Below are positions 1-8,774 of a stretch of DNA of 64,000 nucleotides, one piece after another. Source of the DNA: Bacillus sp. N1-1 (lineage in GTDB: Bacteria > Bacillota > Bacilli > Bacillales > Guptibacillaceae); NCBI RefSeq assembly GCF_009818105.1, contig NZ_CP046564.1, positions 3,906,001 through 3,970,000 of the forward strand, in the 5' to 3' direction. Positions within the stretch are counted from its first letter, which is position 1; the number at the start of each line of letters is the position of its first letter. The notes under the pieces were generated by a model, which saw only the letters and a list, made by a program, of their open reading frames with translations, searched no databases and was not told the DNA's origin. The position numbers and the translations under genes were made by a program.

Positions 1-289
1 TTAACCCTGAAATAGCATCATTGTTTCGTCTCAAGATTACGCCAGCACCGATAAAACCAATCCCAGAAACAATTTGAGCCGCTAACCGCATCGGATCTGT
101 TCGGATATTCGAAGAAAGCTCAGCAAATGTTTCCGCGGACTCAATCGACACAATCGTTAACAAGCAGCTGCTGACCGCAATCACAATACACGTCTTTAAT
201 CCAAGTGGCTTATGCTTTAATTCTCGCTCAATTCCAATCATTAATCCAAGTAAAGCAGAAACACATAATTTAATTAGAACAATCACCAT
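1..289 (-). CDS. MgtC/SapB-family membrane protein, 3' end outside window
   Basis: The visible 96 codons encode the N-terminal hydrophobic domain of an MgtC-family inner-membrane protein. They are colinear with the complete paralogue at 438-1112, sharing the blocks LGLMIGIERELKHKPLGLKT and SGIGFIGAGVILRRNND. The ATG at 289 follows a GGAG at a spacing of 11 nt, the same layout as in the paralogue. The frame is still open at base 1, so the C-terminal cytoplasmic domain is missing. MgtC proteins are known for growth in low magnesium and effects on the F-type ATPase; the role here is inferred. Together the two genes are a diverged tandem duplication. Confidence 0.85.
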   Translation of the reverse strand, partial: MVIVLIKLCVSALLGLMIGIERELKHKPLGLKTCIVIAVSSCLLTIVSIESAETFAELSSNIRTDPMRLAAQIVSGIGFIGAGVILRRNNDAISGL

Positions 290-392
290 CGTTCGTCATC
301 TCCACCGTTGAAATATAGAAGGACCGCATCTCTTTATTACCCTATTCACTTGAAGGAAATATTAGAATGAGGCGAAAGGTCATGTGTAGTAA

Positions 393-429
393 TTCGACAA
401 ATTGTGAGCAAAAACAGGGGACAGGCACC
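393..429 (+). repeat. Dispersed 40-nt repeat, copy R1 (variant, 37 nt)
   Basis: It begins TTCGACAAAT and ends GGGGACAGGCACC, with a divergent middle. It lies 8 nt beyond the stop codon of the minus-strand MgtC gene, in the orientation used by almost all other copies. Confidence 0.75.
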
Positions 430-437
430 GCTAAGCA

Positions 438-1112
438 CTACCCTTCTACCTCAACAAACGTAGCTCCATTCAGATCTCTTAGCTGCTGATAAATACTAGT
501 TGTATGGTTTGATTCGAAAGTAAGCAAGCGTAGCTCCACTTGATGGTCTTTTTCCTTCGTATCGCGCACCCGAACGTGCTTAATTTCAAAATCTTTCGCC
601 TGGATTGTTTGCATAAATGCTGTGATGTCCGTCCCTTTTCGAAGCGTGATTTTTGCTCTCATTTCACGCTGCCTTAATTGACTTGGACCGATTTTTTTTA
701 TTACCCACGGCAGGATATTCACGCTAAATAGGATTAAGCTTGCCCCAACGAACGCTTCAAAATAAAAGCCAGCGCCCGCTGCAATCCCAAGCCCAGATGC
801 GCCCCATATAATTGCCGCTGTTGTTAGTCCTGAAATGGCATCGTTATTTCGTCTTAATATAACTCCAGCTCCAATAAAACCAATCCCCGAAACAACCTGG
901 GCTGCTAGCCGCATTGGATCGGTTCGGATGTTTGGAGATATTTCAGAGAAAGTTTTCGCAGATTCGATCGAAACAATCGTTAATAAACAGCTGCTAACCG
1001 CGATGACCATACACGTCTTTAAACCGAGGGGTTTATGTTTTAATTCTCTTTCAATCCCAATCATCAGTCCTAGACAAGCTGATATACATAGTTTTACAAC
1101 GACAACCACCAT
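438..1112 (-). CDS. MgtC/SapB-family membrane protein
   Basis: A 224-residue integral membrane protein with four or five hydrophobic segments in the first 140 residues and a soluble C-terminal domain of about 80 residues that looks ACT-like. The motif GIERELKHKPLG near residue 20 is typical of MgtC/SapB. I chose the ATG at 1112 (MVVVVVKLC) because GGAGG lies 11 nt upstream and it aligns with the start of the neighbouring paralogue; a longer frame begins at 1130. MgtC proteins help cells cope with low magnesium and modulate ATP synthase; which role applies here is unknown. Repeat R1 follows the stop codon. Confidence 0.85.
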   Translation of the reverse strand: MVVVVVKLCISACLGLMIGIERELKHKPLGLKTCMVIAVSSCLLTIVSIESAKTFSEISPNIRTDPMRLAAQVVSGIGFIGAGVILRRNNDAISGLTTAAIIWGASGLGIAAGAGFYFEAFVGASLILFSVNILPWVIKKIGPSQLRQREMRAKITLRKGTDITAFMQTIQAKDFEIKHVRVRDTKEKDHQVELRLLTFESNHTTSIYQQLRDLNGATFVEVEG

Positions 1113-1212
1113 ACGACAACCGCCCTCCAACAGGTATTTCTATTATTTTACCAGTAATAGGATCCTTGAATCAAAAAGAATTGCTACTATTGTTCATTTT
1201 GGTTAAAATGCG

Positions 1213-1250
1213 CAAAAAAAGAGCCGCTAGAGGGAACTCCGCGACTCTTA
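1213..1250 (-). terminator. Intrinsic terminator for the YitT-family gene
   Basis: Read on the minus strand, AAGAGTCGC pairs with GCGGCTCTT around a 13-nt loop, followed by a run of seven T. It sits 17 nt past the stop at 1267. Confidence 0.8.
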
Positions 1251-1266
1251 ATCTATTTTTCTTCCA

Positions 1267-2169
1267 TTAATGAATATCTTTTTTCTTGAAACGACCGCCT
1301 CGTACTTCTGCGATATCTGCCATCGCGAGGAACGCGGAATCGTCGTGGTCAGCCACAATATCTTTCAATTTCGCTTCTTCTAGTCGAGTGATCACGCAGA
1401 AAATCACTTTTTTGTCATCACCCGAAAAAGCGCCTTCCCCGTGCAAATACGTTACGCCTCTGCCTAGACGACTCAAAATCGCATCACCAAGTTCTTTGTG
1501 GTTGTCACTAATAATCCATACCGACTTCGACTCATCGAGACCTTTGATTGTAATATCAATCATTTTATAAGCAACATAGTATGCAAGAAGGGAATACATC
1601 GCACGATCAAAGCTAAATACAAATCCTGCGCTACCAAGAATAAAGAGGTTCGCAAACATGATGATTTCCCCCACTGAAAACGGAAGCTTTTTACTCGCAA
1701 GTATCGCAAGAATTTCCGTTCCATCAAGGGAACCACCAAAGCGAATCACAATGCCGACCCCAATTCCGAGAACAACCCCGCCAAACAAAGTGGCTAAAAG
1801 AATGTCATCTGTAAAAGCAGGAACAGGATGCAACAAAGCCGTCGAAATCGACAAAATCACAATTCCATAAAGCGTTGAAAGAGCAAAGGTTTTTCCAATT
1901 TGTTTGTATCCTATATAAATGAATGGAAGGTTTAGAATGAATAAGAAAATTCCCAGACCAATGCCACTTAAATGGGAGAGCATAATGGAAATACCAACAA
2001 TTCCTCCATCAATAACTTGGTTCGGTACAAGAAAAACTTCGAGTCCAACAGCCATAATAATGGCACCTAATGTAATCATAAATGTTCTTTTCGCTTTTTC
2101 TTGAAGCGGTGTTTTTTTATGAATTTTTGTTTCATTTATTAAATCTTCTAACGGCTTACTTTCACTCAA
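1267..2169 (-). CDS. YitT-family membrane protein (DUF161 plus DUF2179)
   Basis: A 300-residue protein. Residues about 30-200 hold five or six membrane segments with glycine-rich YitT features (FLVPNQVIDGGIVGISIML, RFGGSLDGTEILA). The C-terminal 80 residues are a soluble DUF2179-like domain (SRLGRGVTYLHGEGAFSG). Function is unknown; transport is often assumed. The start is a TTG at 2169 preceded by AGAGGAGG at a spacing of 7 nt; longer frames from 2193 or 2238 have no such site. A strong terminator follows. Bacilli usually carry several YitT paralogues. Confidence 0.88.
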   Translation of the reverse strand: MSESKPLEDLINETKIHKKTPLQEKAKRTFMITLGAIIMAVGLEVFLVPNQVIDGGIVGISIMLSHLSGIGLGIFLFILNLPFIYIGYKQIGKTFALSTLYGIVILSISTALLHPVPAFTDDILLATLFGGVVLGIGVGIVIRFGGSLDGTEILAILASKKLPFSVGEIIMFANLFILGSAGFVFSFDRAMYSLLAYYVAYKMIDITIKGLDESKSVWIISDNHKELGDAILSRLGRGVTYLHGEGAFSGDDKKVIFCVITRLEEAKLKDIVADHDDSAFLAMADIAEVRGGRFKKKDIH

Positions 2170-2203
2170 AATATTGCCTCCTCTATCTTCCATCAATTTG
2201 TTC

Positions 2204-2350
2204 TTATTTAAAATAAGACAAAATGAGGTCCACCACATGGTTGCCTGAGAGTTCCGATGAGAGTACGATCATTCCCCAAAATGGGAGCAGTAAAAGGACC
2301 ACCCATCCAAAACATTCGAGCGCATTATTCCACCATGATGTTTTTTCCAT
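2204..2350 (-). CDS. Small single-pass membrane protein, unknown function
   Basis: A 48-residue protein starting MEKTSWWNNAL with one hydrophobic helix (WVVLLLLPFWGMIVL, about residues 13-28). The ATG at 2350 has GAGGTGG 8 nt upstream, which is why I favour a real small gene over a chance frame. It lies 34 bp upstream of the YitT-family start on the same strand, so the two may be cotranscribed. I do not recognise the family. Confidence 0.55.
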   Translation of the reverse strand: MEKTSWWNNALECFGWVVLLLLPFWGMIVLSSELSGNHVVDLILSYFK

Positions 2351-2455
2351 CACTTTTTCCACCTCAACTATGAGTAAAATTTGATCCAAGCACGAATCAA
2401 TATCGTACGAACGTAATCAAGAAAATGACATAGCTGTTGCTAATTATTTTGGCTT

Positions 2456-2791
2456 TTAAAGGAATGTGATGAGGTAATTAGAGTGGACAGCAAATACATT
2501 CAGAAAGCCTCTGGCATCTGGTGAAATCTCGATTTTCATAAAATTTTTCTGAGGATAAATAAGATGCGGCTGTACATCATGCTCACTTGTAAATGGAACA
2601 AAAGTGCCAAACATCTTCTGCTTCTGAAGAGATACCGAGGAAGTATAAGAAATCATTTTTGCATCTGGAAGATAAGCGAATTCCGAGATTGTCGGTTTAT
2701 CAGCCGAATGATAGTCATATTGACTTAACTCCTGTGCTGGGTAAATAAACACAAGAAAGCCGAACAAAACCACTAACAGTAAATATCTCAT
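2456..2791 (-). CDS. Hypothetical secreted or membrane-anchored protein
   Basis: A 111-residue protein with a hydrophobic N-terminus (MRYLLLVVLFGFLVFIYPA), either a signal peptide or an uncleaved anchor, and no lipobox cysteine. The remaining 90 residues are polar and unrecognised. The ATG at 2791 has AAGGAGG at a spacing of 7 nt; a longer frame from 2875 lacks a ribosome site. It stands alone on the minus strand, divergent from asparagine synthetase. Confidence 0.6.
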   Translation of the reverse strand: MRYLLLVVLFGFLVFIYPAQELSQYDYHSADKPTISEFAYLPDAKMISYTSSVSLQKQKMFGTFVPFTSEHDVQPHLIYPQKNFMKIEISPDARGFLNVFAVHSNYLITFL

Positions 2792-2890
2792 CGCATTCCC
2801 TCCTTCCGCTACCATACTTATCCACATCTTATTAATTTTATCACTGTATGAAAATAATTGTCCACAAGGAGACAAAGGAATTACTGCTCA

Positions 2891-2930
2891 ATCGACAAAA
2901 CCTGCGTTTATTCGGGTGGTGACAGGCACC
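2891..2930 (+). repeat. Dispersed 40-nt repeat, copy R2
   Basis: A full 40-nt unit starting ATCGACAAAA and ending TTCGGGTGGTGACAGGCACC. It lies between the divergent genes at 2791 and 3114, so this copy is not in a 3' untranslated region. Confidence 0.85.
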
Positions 2931-3113
2931 ACTTTTTCCATCTCTTCCTAAACAGCGCGACTATTAAACTACTGTTTTCCCATTAAAGGAAATTAGTTCC
3001 ATTTTTACAGTATTTTTCACAGGTTGACCCTCACCGAATAAGAGGAATACGATGGGAAAGTGCTTTAGAAATTCATGAGATTTTAGCAAACTATCCAGAA
3101 AGAAGGAATTGTT

Positions 3114-4934
3114 ATGTGTGGCATTACAGGTTGGATTAAATGGTCTGGTGACCTCTCAACGGAGCAGGATACGCTAAAGAAAATGGCAGATTCCATTGCT
3201 CACCGTGGACCTGATGAAGAAGGGTTCTGGCTCTCAGAACAGGCGGCGCTAGCTCATCGTCGATTGATCGTTATTGATCCTCGAGGCGGTAAACAGCCGA
3301 TGTCGTCACCAGATCAACAACTTGTTCTTACGTATAACGGGGAACTCTACAATTATCGAGAATTAAAACAGGAGCTTCAGCAAAAAGGACATACTTTTAC
3401 ATCAAACTCAGATACAGAAGTTGTTCTACACTCTTATATGGAATGGGAAGAAGAATGCCTGAAGCATTTTAACGGCATCTTCGCCTTTGCGATTTGGGAT
3501 CAGCATGAACAAAAGCTTTTCCTTGGCCGTGACCACCTCGGTGTCAAACCTCTCTTCTACTCAAAACAGGGCGATTCGCTTTTCTACGGATCTGAAATCA
3601 AAGCGATACTCGCTCACCCATCCGTTCAACCACAAGTCGATCGTAAAGGCCTTGCTGAAATCTTCGGAATGGGCCCAATGAGAACGCCAGGACAGGCGAT
3701 TTTCAAAGATATTGATGAAGTTCGTCCAGGTCATTACGTGATCGCAACCGCAGATTCGATAGAAGAATATCGCTACTGGAAACTTGAATCACAACCTCAT
3801 ACGGATGATGTGGACACAACGACAGAAACGATCCGTACCCTTTTAAAAGATACCGTTCAACGTCAGCTCATTTCTGACATGCCCGTGGTGTCGATGCTTT
3901 CTGGTGGGCTCGATTCAAGCGGCCTCACAAGCCTTGCAGCTGAGGAGTTCAAACACTCAGAGAAAATGCTTGGCACCTACTCCATTGATTTCGATCAAAA
4001 CGAGGATCATTTCCAAAAGGATTTCCTAAGACACGATATGGACGAACCTTGGGTTAAGCGCGTTTCTCAACACGTCGGTACAGACCATCATTCTGTCACC
4101 TTTGGAGCCAATCAACTACTTTCAAACCTTCTCGAACCAATGAGAGGACGAGATCTGCCTGGCGTAGGCGAAATCGAAACGTCGCTCTATCTTCTTTTTA
4201 CAGAAATGAAAAAGGATGCAACTGTTGCACTTTCAGGTGAGTCTGCCGATGAAGTTTTTTCAGGTTATCCATGGTTCCACCAAGAAAAATACCTCGATGC
4301 CGAGGTCTATCCTTGGCTTGTGAATCTGAAGGGAATCTCATCAGTACTTTCTGAAGAAACGAAAAACCAAATTCAGCCTGAACAATATCAGAAAGAACGT
4401 TTCGCAGAAGCTTATGAAGAAATTCCGTTTCTAGAAGGAGAATGTGAGTTTGAGGCGAAACAGCGTCAAATGTCTTACTTTTTCATCACGCGCTTCCTTC
4501 CATTTATGCTCGATCGAAAAGACCGCGCGAGTATGAAAACGGGTTTTGAAGTACGCGTACCATTCTGCGATTATCGCATTGTGGAATACTTATGGAATGT
4601 GCCAATTGATTATAAAAATGTGGATAACATCGAGAAAGGCATTCTGCGCCGCGCTCTAAAAGGAACCCTTCCAGACGATGTTCTTTATCGCAAAAAGAGC
4701 GCATATCCAAGTGACAAAGATCCTGTTTACTTGAAAGGTGTGCAAAAATGGATGCTCGACATTCTAGATAATCCAAATTCTCCAATTCTTTCTCTCATTG
4801 ATACTGAAAAAGTTCGAGCGATCGCATCAAATCAGGCAAAAGGATTGAACACCGATCAGGCAAAAGGACTGCTTGACTACTTAATTCAGGTAAATGCATG
4901 GCTAGATGAATATGATATTGAGCTTGTCAGCTAA
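3114..4934 (+). CDS. asnB: Asparagine synthetase (glutamine-hydrolysing)
   Basis: A 606-residue class II amidotransferase making asparagine from aspartate, glutamine and ATP. Cys2 of MCGITGW is the glutaminase nucleophile exposed after Met removal. The N-terminal Ntn domain covers about residues 2-200 (AHRGPDEEG, YNGELYN). The synthetase domain carries the PP-loop SGGLDSS near residue 263. The protein resembles the AsnO/AsnH-like branch starting MCGITGW more than B. subtilis AsnB, judged from memory. AAGGA precedes the ATG. The gene is monocistronic, closed by the terminator at 4946. Confidence 0.93.
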   Translation: MCGITGWIKWSGDLSTEQDTLKKMADSIAHRGPDEEGFWLSEQAALAHRRLIVIDPRGGKQPMSSPDQQLVLTYNGELYNYRELKQELQQKGHTFTSNSDTEVVLHSYMEWEEECLKHFNGIFAFAIWDQHEQKLFLGRDHLGVKPLFYSKQGDSLFYGSEIKAILAHPSVQPQVDRKGLAEIFGMGPMRTPGQAIFKDIDEVRPGHYVIATADSIEEYRYWKLESQPHTDDVDTTTETIRTLLKDTVQRQLISDMPVVSMLSGGLDSSGLTSLAAEEFKHSEKMLGTYSIDFDQNEDHFQKDFLRHDMDEPWVKRVSQHVGTDHHSVTFGANQLLSNLLEPMRGRDLPGVGEIETSLYLLFTEMKKDATVALSGESADEVFSGYPWFHQEKYLDAEVYPWLVNLKGISSVLSEETKNQIQPEQYQKERFAEAYEEIPFLEGECEFEAKQRQMSYFFITRFLPFMLDRKDRASMKTGFEVRVPFCDYRIVEYLWNVPIDYKNVDNIEKGILRRALKGTLPDDVLYRKKSAYPSDKDPVYLKGVQKWMLDILDNPNSPILSLIDTEKVRAIASNQAKGLNTDQAKGLLDYLIQVNAWLDEYDIELVS

Positions 4935-4945
4935 ATAGTTTCACC

Positions 4946-4978
4946 AGGAGAGCGACTAGGTCGTTCTCCTTATTTTTA
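4946..4978 (+). terminator. Intrinsic terminator of asparagine synthetase gene
   Basis: AGGAGAGCGAC pairs with GTCGTTCTCCT around the loop TAG (one G-T pair), then TTATTTTTAG. Confidence 0.85.
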
Positions 4979-5051
4979 GTAATCTAATTGTAATCGTTAG
5001 AATGGTTTGTCTATTTTCCAATCGCTTAGGCACACATGTCAAACGTGCGTA

Positions 5052-5066
5052 TTGTAAGCGTTCAGA
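5052..5066 (+). promoter_or_regulatory. Possible cre (CcpA) site upstream of the peptide transporter
   Basis: TTGTAAGCGTTCAGA differs at one position from the cre consensus WTGNAANCGNWNNCW. It lies about 160 bp before the start at 5226. No convincing sigma-A promoter was located, so the assignment is weak. The rest of 4979-5225 is AT-rich with nothing else recognised. Confidence 0.35.
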
Positions 5067-5225
5067 AAACAAAATCCTTCAAATTTCGACAACGTTTTCT
5101 CGATACCTCCCTGTAATTTTTACAAATTTACAAACATTTTAAAAAGATGCACTTTTTCTATTACGCTTTAAATTGACAAATAATTTGCTAAAATGGGGAA
5201 GTTATTAAAAATTGGAGGTTTGATT

Positions 5226-6653
5226 ATGGACACCACCATAGACGAAAAGCCGACGAAAAAAGGGAAGTTAAAACACCCACCCGGCTTGTATCTTTTGTTT
5301 ATCACAGAAATGTGGGAACGCTATAGCTATTATGGTATGCGTTCAATTCTCGTCCTTTATTTGACAGCTGAGCTAATCAGCGGGGGATTAGGAATGGAGC
5401 AAGATAAAGCATTAATGCTTTACGGTATGTACACTGGTCTTGTTTATTTCACGCCATTAATTGGTGGTTATTTAACCGATAAATTCATCGGTTTACGCAC
5501 AGCCATCACAATCGGCGGTATTACAATGGCCATCGGTGATTTTACACTGTTTGCTGTCCAAGAACAATGGGGCCTTTATCTCGGGTTACTGTTACTTATT
5601 GTTGGTAACGGATTTTTCAAACCGAACATTTCCACTCTTGTTGGAGAGCTATACAGTAAGAACGATAAGCGTAAAGATTCAGCGTTTACCATTTTCTATA
5701 TGGGAATTAACCTTGGTGGCTTAATTTCACCATTGATCGCAGGTCTTTTATACGCCAATGTTTTCTATTCCAATACAGGTGGCGTCGAGACATTTGGTTT
5801 CAAATATGCGTTCCTAGCTTCATCAATCGGGATGATTATCGGACAGGTTACCTTTAATCTTCTTTCTAAAAAATATCTTGGTGATGTCGGAAGAACACCA
5901 TCTTCAAACCGTGTGATTCCAACAGCAGAAGGTAAAGCTAAGCCGCTTACAAAAATCGAAAAGCAGCGTACTGCAGTCATTTTAATCCTAGCAGTGTTCA
6001 CAGTGACATTCTGGGCTGGATTCGAACAAGCAGGTGCTTCCTTTACGCTCTATACGAGAGATTTCTTAGATAGAACGGTCTTTGGTTATGAAGTACCCGT
6101 TTCCTTCTTCCAGTCATTAAACCCAATGTTTGTACTATTGCTAGCACCGATTGTTTCAGCTCTCTGGTTGAAATTAGCAAAATCAAAACGTGGTGACTTT
6201 GCAATCCCTACAAAAATGGCATTTGGTTTAATCTTACTTGGTGTCGGATTTATGGTTATGGTTCCTGCAGTAATGATGACAGGAAGTGATGAAGGAAATA
6301 TTGCGGTGAAAGCAAGCATGCTATTTATGGTTGTTACGTACTTCTTCCATACACTTGGTGAGCTATCCTTATCTCCAATAGGACTTTCTCTCGTGAGTAA
6401 AATGTCACCAGTGAAAATCGCTTCTTTATTGATGGGTGTTTGGTTCCTAAGTAACGCTGCCGCAAACTACCTTGCAGGTTACATTGCTTCACTCACAACA
6501 TCAGCAGGATATCTTGAAATCTTCATCTATTTAGGTATAGCTGCTCTAAGTTTAGGTATCATCTTACTTCTGCTTTCTAAGAAGCTACAAAAACTTATGC
6601 ATCTTGAAGAATTTGAAGAAGAGCAAACCGTAAAAAAAGCAAGCACGTTCTAA
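5226..6653 (+). CDS. dtpT: POT-family proton-coupled di/tripeptide transporter
   Basis: A 475-residue MFS-fold membrane protein of the PTR2/POT family, with 12-14 hydrophobic segments. The family ExxER motif is visible as E28-M-W-E31-R32 followed by YSYYGMR. The PTR2 signature region FKPNISTLVGELY and FYMGINLGG is also present. It should import di- and tripeptides with protons. I placed the start at 5226 (MDTTIDEK) because GGAGG lies 7 nt upstream; an upstream ATG at 5193 has no ribosome site. The gene stands alone and ends at the bidirectional terminator at 6672. Confidence 0.92.
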   Translation: MDTTIDEKPTKKGKLKHPPGLYLLFITEMWERYSYYGMRSILVLYLTAELISGGLGMEQDKALMLYGMYTGLVYFTPLIGGYLTDKFIGLRTAITIGGITMAIGDFTLFAVQEQWGLYLGLLLLIVGNGFFKPNISTLVGELYSKNDKRKDSAFTIFYMGINLGGLISPLIAGLLYANVFYSNTGGVETFGFKYAFLASSIGMIIGQVTFNLLSKKYLGDVGRTPSSNRVIPTAEGKAKPLTKIEKQRTAVILILAVFTVTFWAGFEQAGASFTLYTRDFLDRTVFGYEVPVSFFQSLNPMFVLLLAPIVSALWLKLAKSKRGDFAIPTKMAFGLILLGVGFMVMVPAVMMTGSDEGNIAVKASMLFMVVTYFFHTLGELSLSPIGLSLVSKMSPVKIASLLMGVWFLSNAAANYLAGYIASLTTSAGYLEIFIYLGIAALSLGIILLLLSKKLQKLMHLEEFEEEQTVKKASTF

Positions 6654-6671
6654 TTCTTTAATGTCAAAATC

Positions 6672-6711
6672 AAAAGCGGTTCCCCTTTTAGTGTAAGGGG
6701 AACCGCTTTTT
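6672..6711. terminator. Bidirectional intrinsic terminator between convergent genes
   Basis: A 16-bp perfect stem, AAAAGCGGTTCCCCTT and its complement, around TTAGTGT, with T tracts on both strands. It serves the peptide transporter (plus) and the phosphofructokinase-like gene (minus), whose stop codon touches it. Confidence 0.92.
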
Positions 6712-7898
6712 CATTTCTCTATATTTCGACGCATTCCGCCAATCTTCGGGTGGTGACAGGCACTCGCTAAGGCACTCGCGGGAACACACACCTCATCCCC
6801 ACCAACCAGCGGTCTCAACCAGTCATGATAAGCTTCCGGCGCTTCCTGAAACCAATCAGGCAACGCCCGTTCACCACCTGCTACAACCTGATCAAGATCC
6901 ACCGCATCAAGCGCGTAGACATATTTCGATCCCGCTGCCCGTCGAAAGATAACCATCACATCCGAAACCCCTTTGCGCACAAGCTCAGCTGCTTTCACAC
7001 CAGCTTGATACGCTTCTATCCGGTCCTGATTCGAGCACGCAAGCTGGCTTGACCGCTGATTCATCCCTAAAATATCAGCACGTGCTACTATGCCAAGCTC
7101 TGCCTCAGCAAGTTCGGCAAGCTGTTCTGAAATCCCACCAAGGACTTCACGTCCGTTAACAATTTTTCTCGTAACAGTCCGAGCATCCAGCTTTACCCCT
7201 TCACTAAGGACAACAGAAGCAAAACCATACTCTTTCACCGCTTCTCGAATGCTTGCTACCACCTTCACGGCATCATGCTTCTGTTCAGGGAGATAAATCA
7301 AATGCGGTCCCTCATTCTCATGCACCTTCAACAAACCACTGGCCGCCGCAAGCCATCCAACATTTCGACCCATCGTTTCGATGATTCGGACCTGTTCAAA
7401 ATTCCGCATCGCTTCAAGGTCCTTGCTCATATCGTATGCTGCATGAGCCACATACCTCGCAGCACTCCCAAATCCAGGCGCATGATCCGTCTCAGCAAGA
7501 TCATTATCGACCGTTTTCGGAATACCGATGACCTGCAAATCCACGTTCATTCGCTCTGCCATTTTCGAGAGAGCACGTAACGTCCACATCGTCCCGTTTC
7601 CACCGATGAACGCAAGCGTATCAATACCTGCCTTCTTCAAATTTCCAACAGCTTGAGCCATGTCTGCTTCGCTCAAGGCATAGCGCCCTGCGCCCAGCCA
7701 TGCGCCTGAGACGCTTCGACTCGCTTTTGCATGATTTCGCACCGAGGGATTCATCTCGATAAACCGCCCCTCCACAAGGCCCTGAAATCCTTGAAGAACC
7801 CCTGTCACATCTTGATCGATCTCATCTAAAAACCCTACAAGACTTTCATTCAATACAGCAGTGGGTCCACCTGCCTGACCAATTGCAATTTTTTTCAT
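6711..7898 (-). CDS. pfp: 6-phosphofructokinase-like enzyme (PPi- or ATP-dependent)
   Basis: A 395-residue PfkA-superfamily protein with N-terminal GQAGGPTAVLN, GGNGT at residues 99-103 and PKTVDND at 127-133. Lys128 is the residue typical of PPi-dependent and some atypical ATP enzymes. Gly102 is more typical of ATP enzymes, and Asn101 replaces the usual metal-binding Asp, so the phosphoryl donor is uncertain. The gene is last in a sugar ABC importer operon, so the substrate may be a sugar phosphate from that pathway. The last codons, including the segment ACHHPKIGG, are read from repeat R3, so the natural C-terminus appears to have been replaced. The stop codon abuts the terminator. Confidence 0.82.
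   Translation of the reverse strand: MKKIAIGQAGGPTAVLNESLVGFLDEIDQDVTGVLQGFQGLVEGRFIEMNPSVRNHAKASRSVSGAWLGAGRYALSEADMAQAVGNLKKAGIDTLAFIGGNGTMWTLRALSKMAERMNVDLQVIGIPKTVDNDLAETDHAPGFGSAARYVAHAAYDMSKDLEAMRNFEQVRIIETMGRNVGWLAAASGLLKVHENEGPHLIYLPEQKHDAVKVVASIREAVKEYGFASVVLSEGVKLDARTVTRKIVNGREVLGGISEQLAELAEAELGIVARADILGMNQRSSQLACSNQDRIEAYQAGVKAAELVRKGVSDVMVIFRRAAGSKYVYALDAVDLDQVVAGGERALPDWFQEAPEAYHDWLRPLVGGDEVCVPASALASACHHPKIGGMRRNIEK
6725..6764 (+). repeat. Dispersed 40-nt repeat, copy R3, inside a coding 3' end
   Basis: A 40-nt unit from TTCGACGCAT to GGTGACAGGCACT. It lies wholly within the 3' end of the phosphofructokinase-like gene and encodes part of its C-terminal tail. The terminator at 6672 follows 13 nt downstream in the minus sense. 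Confidence 0.85.
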
Positions 7899-7940
7899 TT
7901 CTCAAGCACCAACCTCTCTATCCGCCAACTCCATACCCGT

Positions 7941-8756
7941 TTATCCTTTCACTGAACCAGCCGTCATCCCCGCAACAAAGTAGCGCTGTAAGAAAACGTA
8001 CGCCACGATCATCGGAATAGAGGCAATGATTACCCCAGCGAAAATCATCGGATAGTTTGTTAAATACTGCCCCTGAAAATCAAGTAGCGCAATCGGAAGT
8101 GTTTTTACTTCGCTTGATTTCAGAAGAAGCAATGGATAAAGAAGGTCGTTCCACACAATGACGAATGCAAAGATAACTACCGTTGCAACGGATGGAAGTG
8201 ATAGCGGCATCACAACGCGTAAATACGTTTGCCATTCACTTGCGCCATCAATTTTTGCAGCCTCAATCAGGCCATCAGGAAGTGTTTTCATAAACCCAGT
8301 TAAAATAAAAACAGCGATCGGGATAAGAAACCCGATTGATACGAAAATGACGCCCCGCAGTGTATCTAGCATGCCAAGCTTATTTACAAGTAGGTAAATC
8401 GGAATCATGTTTACTTGCGTTGGTACCATCATGCCGACAACGAAAAATCCGAATAGCGCAATGCCCGCTTTTTTAGGCATCCGAATAATCGCGTATGCAA
8501 TTAAGCTTGCAAAGAAAATGATGCACACCACGCTCACACCAGTCACGATCACGCTGTTCATAAAATACGTCACCATTGACTCTTTTAGAAAAAGGTCCTG
8601 GTAGTTCGTGAACGACCAGCTCTCAGGCATGCCGAGAGGATTTTTATAAAGCTCAGGCGTTGTTTTAAATGTCGCAAACAACACCATGCTAAACGGCAAG
8701 ATGATAATCGCCGCATAAATGAAGAGTAAAAGCTGTTGAGGTATTTTTTTCATCAA
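7941..8756 (-). CDS. Carbohydrate ABC transporter permease (MalG/AraQ type)
   Basis: A 271-residue inner-membrane subunit with six hydrophobic segments. The EAA loop EAAKIDGASEWQTYLRVVMP contacts the ATPase. The C-terminal FVAGMTAGSVKG ending is typical of CUT1 permeases of this type. It pairs with the permease at 8775 and the binding protein at 9718. No ATPase is encoded nearby, so a shared MsmX-like ATPase elsewhere is likely, as in other Bacillus CUT1 systems. Confidence 0.9.
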   Translation of the reverse strand: MMKKIPQQLLLFIYAAIIILPFSMVLFATFKTTPELYKNPLGMPESWSFTNYQDLFLKESMVTYFMNSVIVTGVSVVCIIFFASLIAYAIIRMPKKAGIALFGFFVVGMMVPTQVNMIPIYLLVNKLGMLDTLRGVIFVSIGFLIPIAVFILTGFMKTLPDGLIEAAKIDGASEWQTYLRVVMPLSLPSVATVVIFAFVIVWNDLLYPLLLLKSSEVKTLPIALLDFQGQYLTNYPMIFAGVIIASIPMIVAYVFLQRYFVAGMTAGSVKG

Positions 8757-8774
8757 ACGTTCCTCCTTCCCTTC

